A stretch of 35,730 nucleotides of DNA from Bacteroidaceae bacterium (GTDB lineage: Bacteria > Bacteroidota > Bacteroidia > Bacteroidales > Bacteroidaceae): NCBI GenBank assembly GCA_900752815.1, contig CAADWS010000141.1, positions 1-35,730 of the forward strand, written 5' to 3'. Both the position numbers and the translations under genes were made by a program. Below, one piece after another: positions 35,672 through 35,730 of the stretch (the first letter of the stretch is position 1; every line of letters begins with the position of its first letter). The notes beneath the pieces are model-generated. The model was not told the origin of the DNA. It did not search any database and worked only from the letters and a program-made list of their open reading frames with translations.

Positions 35672-35730
35672 ATGAAAAAACTATGGATGACACTCCTGGC
35701 GGCAGCCGCATTCTCAGCGGCTGCCGCCCA
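35672..35730 (+). CDS. Start of a secreted protein gene (runs off right edge)
   Basis: ATG 35672 opens MKKLWMTLLAAAAFSAAAA, a typical signal peptide, and the window ends within it. It is on the same strand as the upstream endonuclease-family gene with no terminator between, so co-transcription is likely. The product cannot be identified. Confidence 0.6.
   Translation, partial: MKKLWMTLLAAAAFSAAAA

Overview
The window looks like a chromosomal segment of a GC-rich gut-type Bacteroidales bacterium (Bacteroidaceae/Prevotellaceae-like). Three things support this. Many genes carry the Bacteroides promoter form (-33 TTTG, about 19-20 nt, -7 TAnnTTTG). The gene families are typical: fused SecDF, single-chain eukaryote/archaea-type glycyl-tRNA synthetase, menaquinone fumarate reductase operon, hybrid two-component regulator. 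Strong Shine-Dalgarno sequences are largely absent. A species cannot be named from the sequence alone.

Layout. Bases 1 to about 4400 are visibly AT-richer than the rest and look acquired. They hold the 5' part of a DUF2589 gene running off the left edge and a TPR-containing hybrid histidine kinase/response regulator/AraC protein, both on the minus strand, with several inverted repeats between and around them. From 4.6 kb onward the DNA is GC-rich core genome: miaB (-), a secreted alpha/beta hydrolase (-), and a SpoU-type RNA methyltransferase (+). Next comes a five-gene minus-strand operon for sulfate uptake and PAPS formation and recycling (cysQ, SLC13 permease, cysC, cysD, cysN), ending in a clear terminator. 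Then glyS and an FKBP-type lipoprotein (+), the sdhC-frdA-frdB fumarate reductase/succinate dehydrogenase operon (+), an outer-membrane barrel-like protein downstream of mutS (-), an APC-family amino-acid permease (-), secDF (-), metG (+), a secreted endonuclease/exonuclease/phosphatase-family protein (+), and the first codons of another secreted protein at the right edge.

Working together: the cys operon imports sulfate, activates it to APS (CysDN) and PAPS (CysC), and clears PAP (CysQ). No PAPS reductase or sulfotransferase lies in the window, so the use of the PAPS is open. The frd operon is a membrane-bound quinol:fumarate reductase, expected to be central to anaerobic succinate/propionate formation. 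The remaining genes are housekeeping (translation, tRNA modification, mismatch repair, protein export).

Most notable non-gene structure: a family of 21-bp-period tandem repeats sits in four intergenic gaps of the right half (14.96, 17.80, 22.04 and 34.17 kb), with a diverged copy at 26.57 kb. Copies share the order of their units, and two of them fold back into long hairpins. In addition, two gaps (8.75-8.89 kb and 26.45-26.54 kb) hold promoter-like elements followed by intrinsic-terminator-like hairpins with no gene attached. These are candidate small RNAs. No tRNA, rRNA, CRISPR array or intact transposase was recognised.
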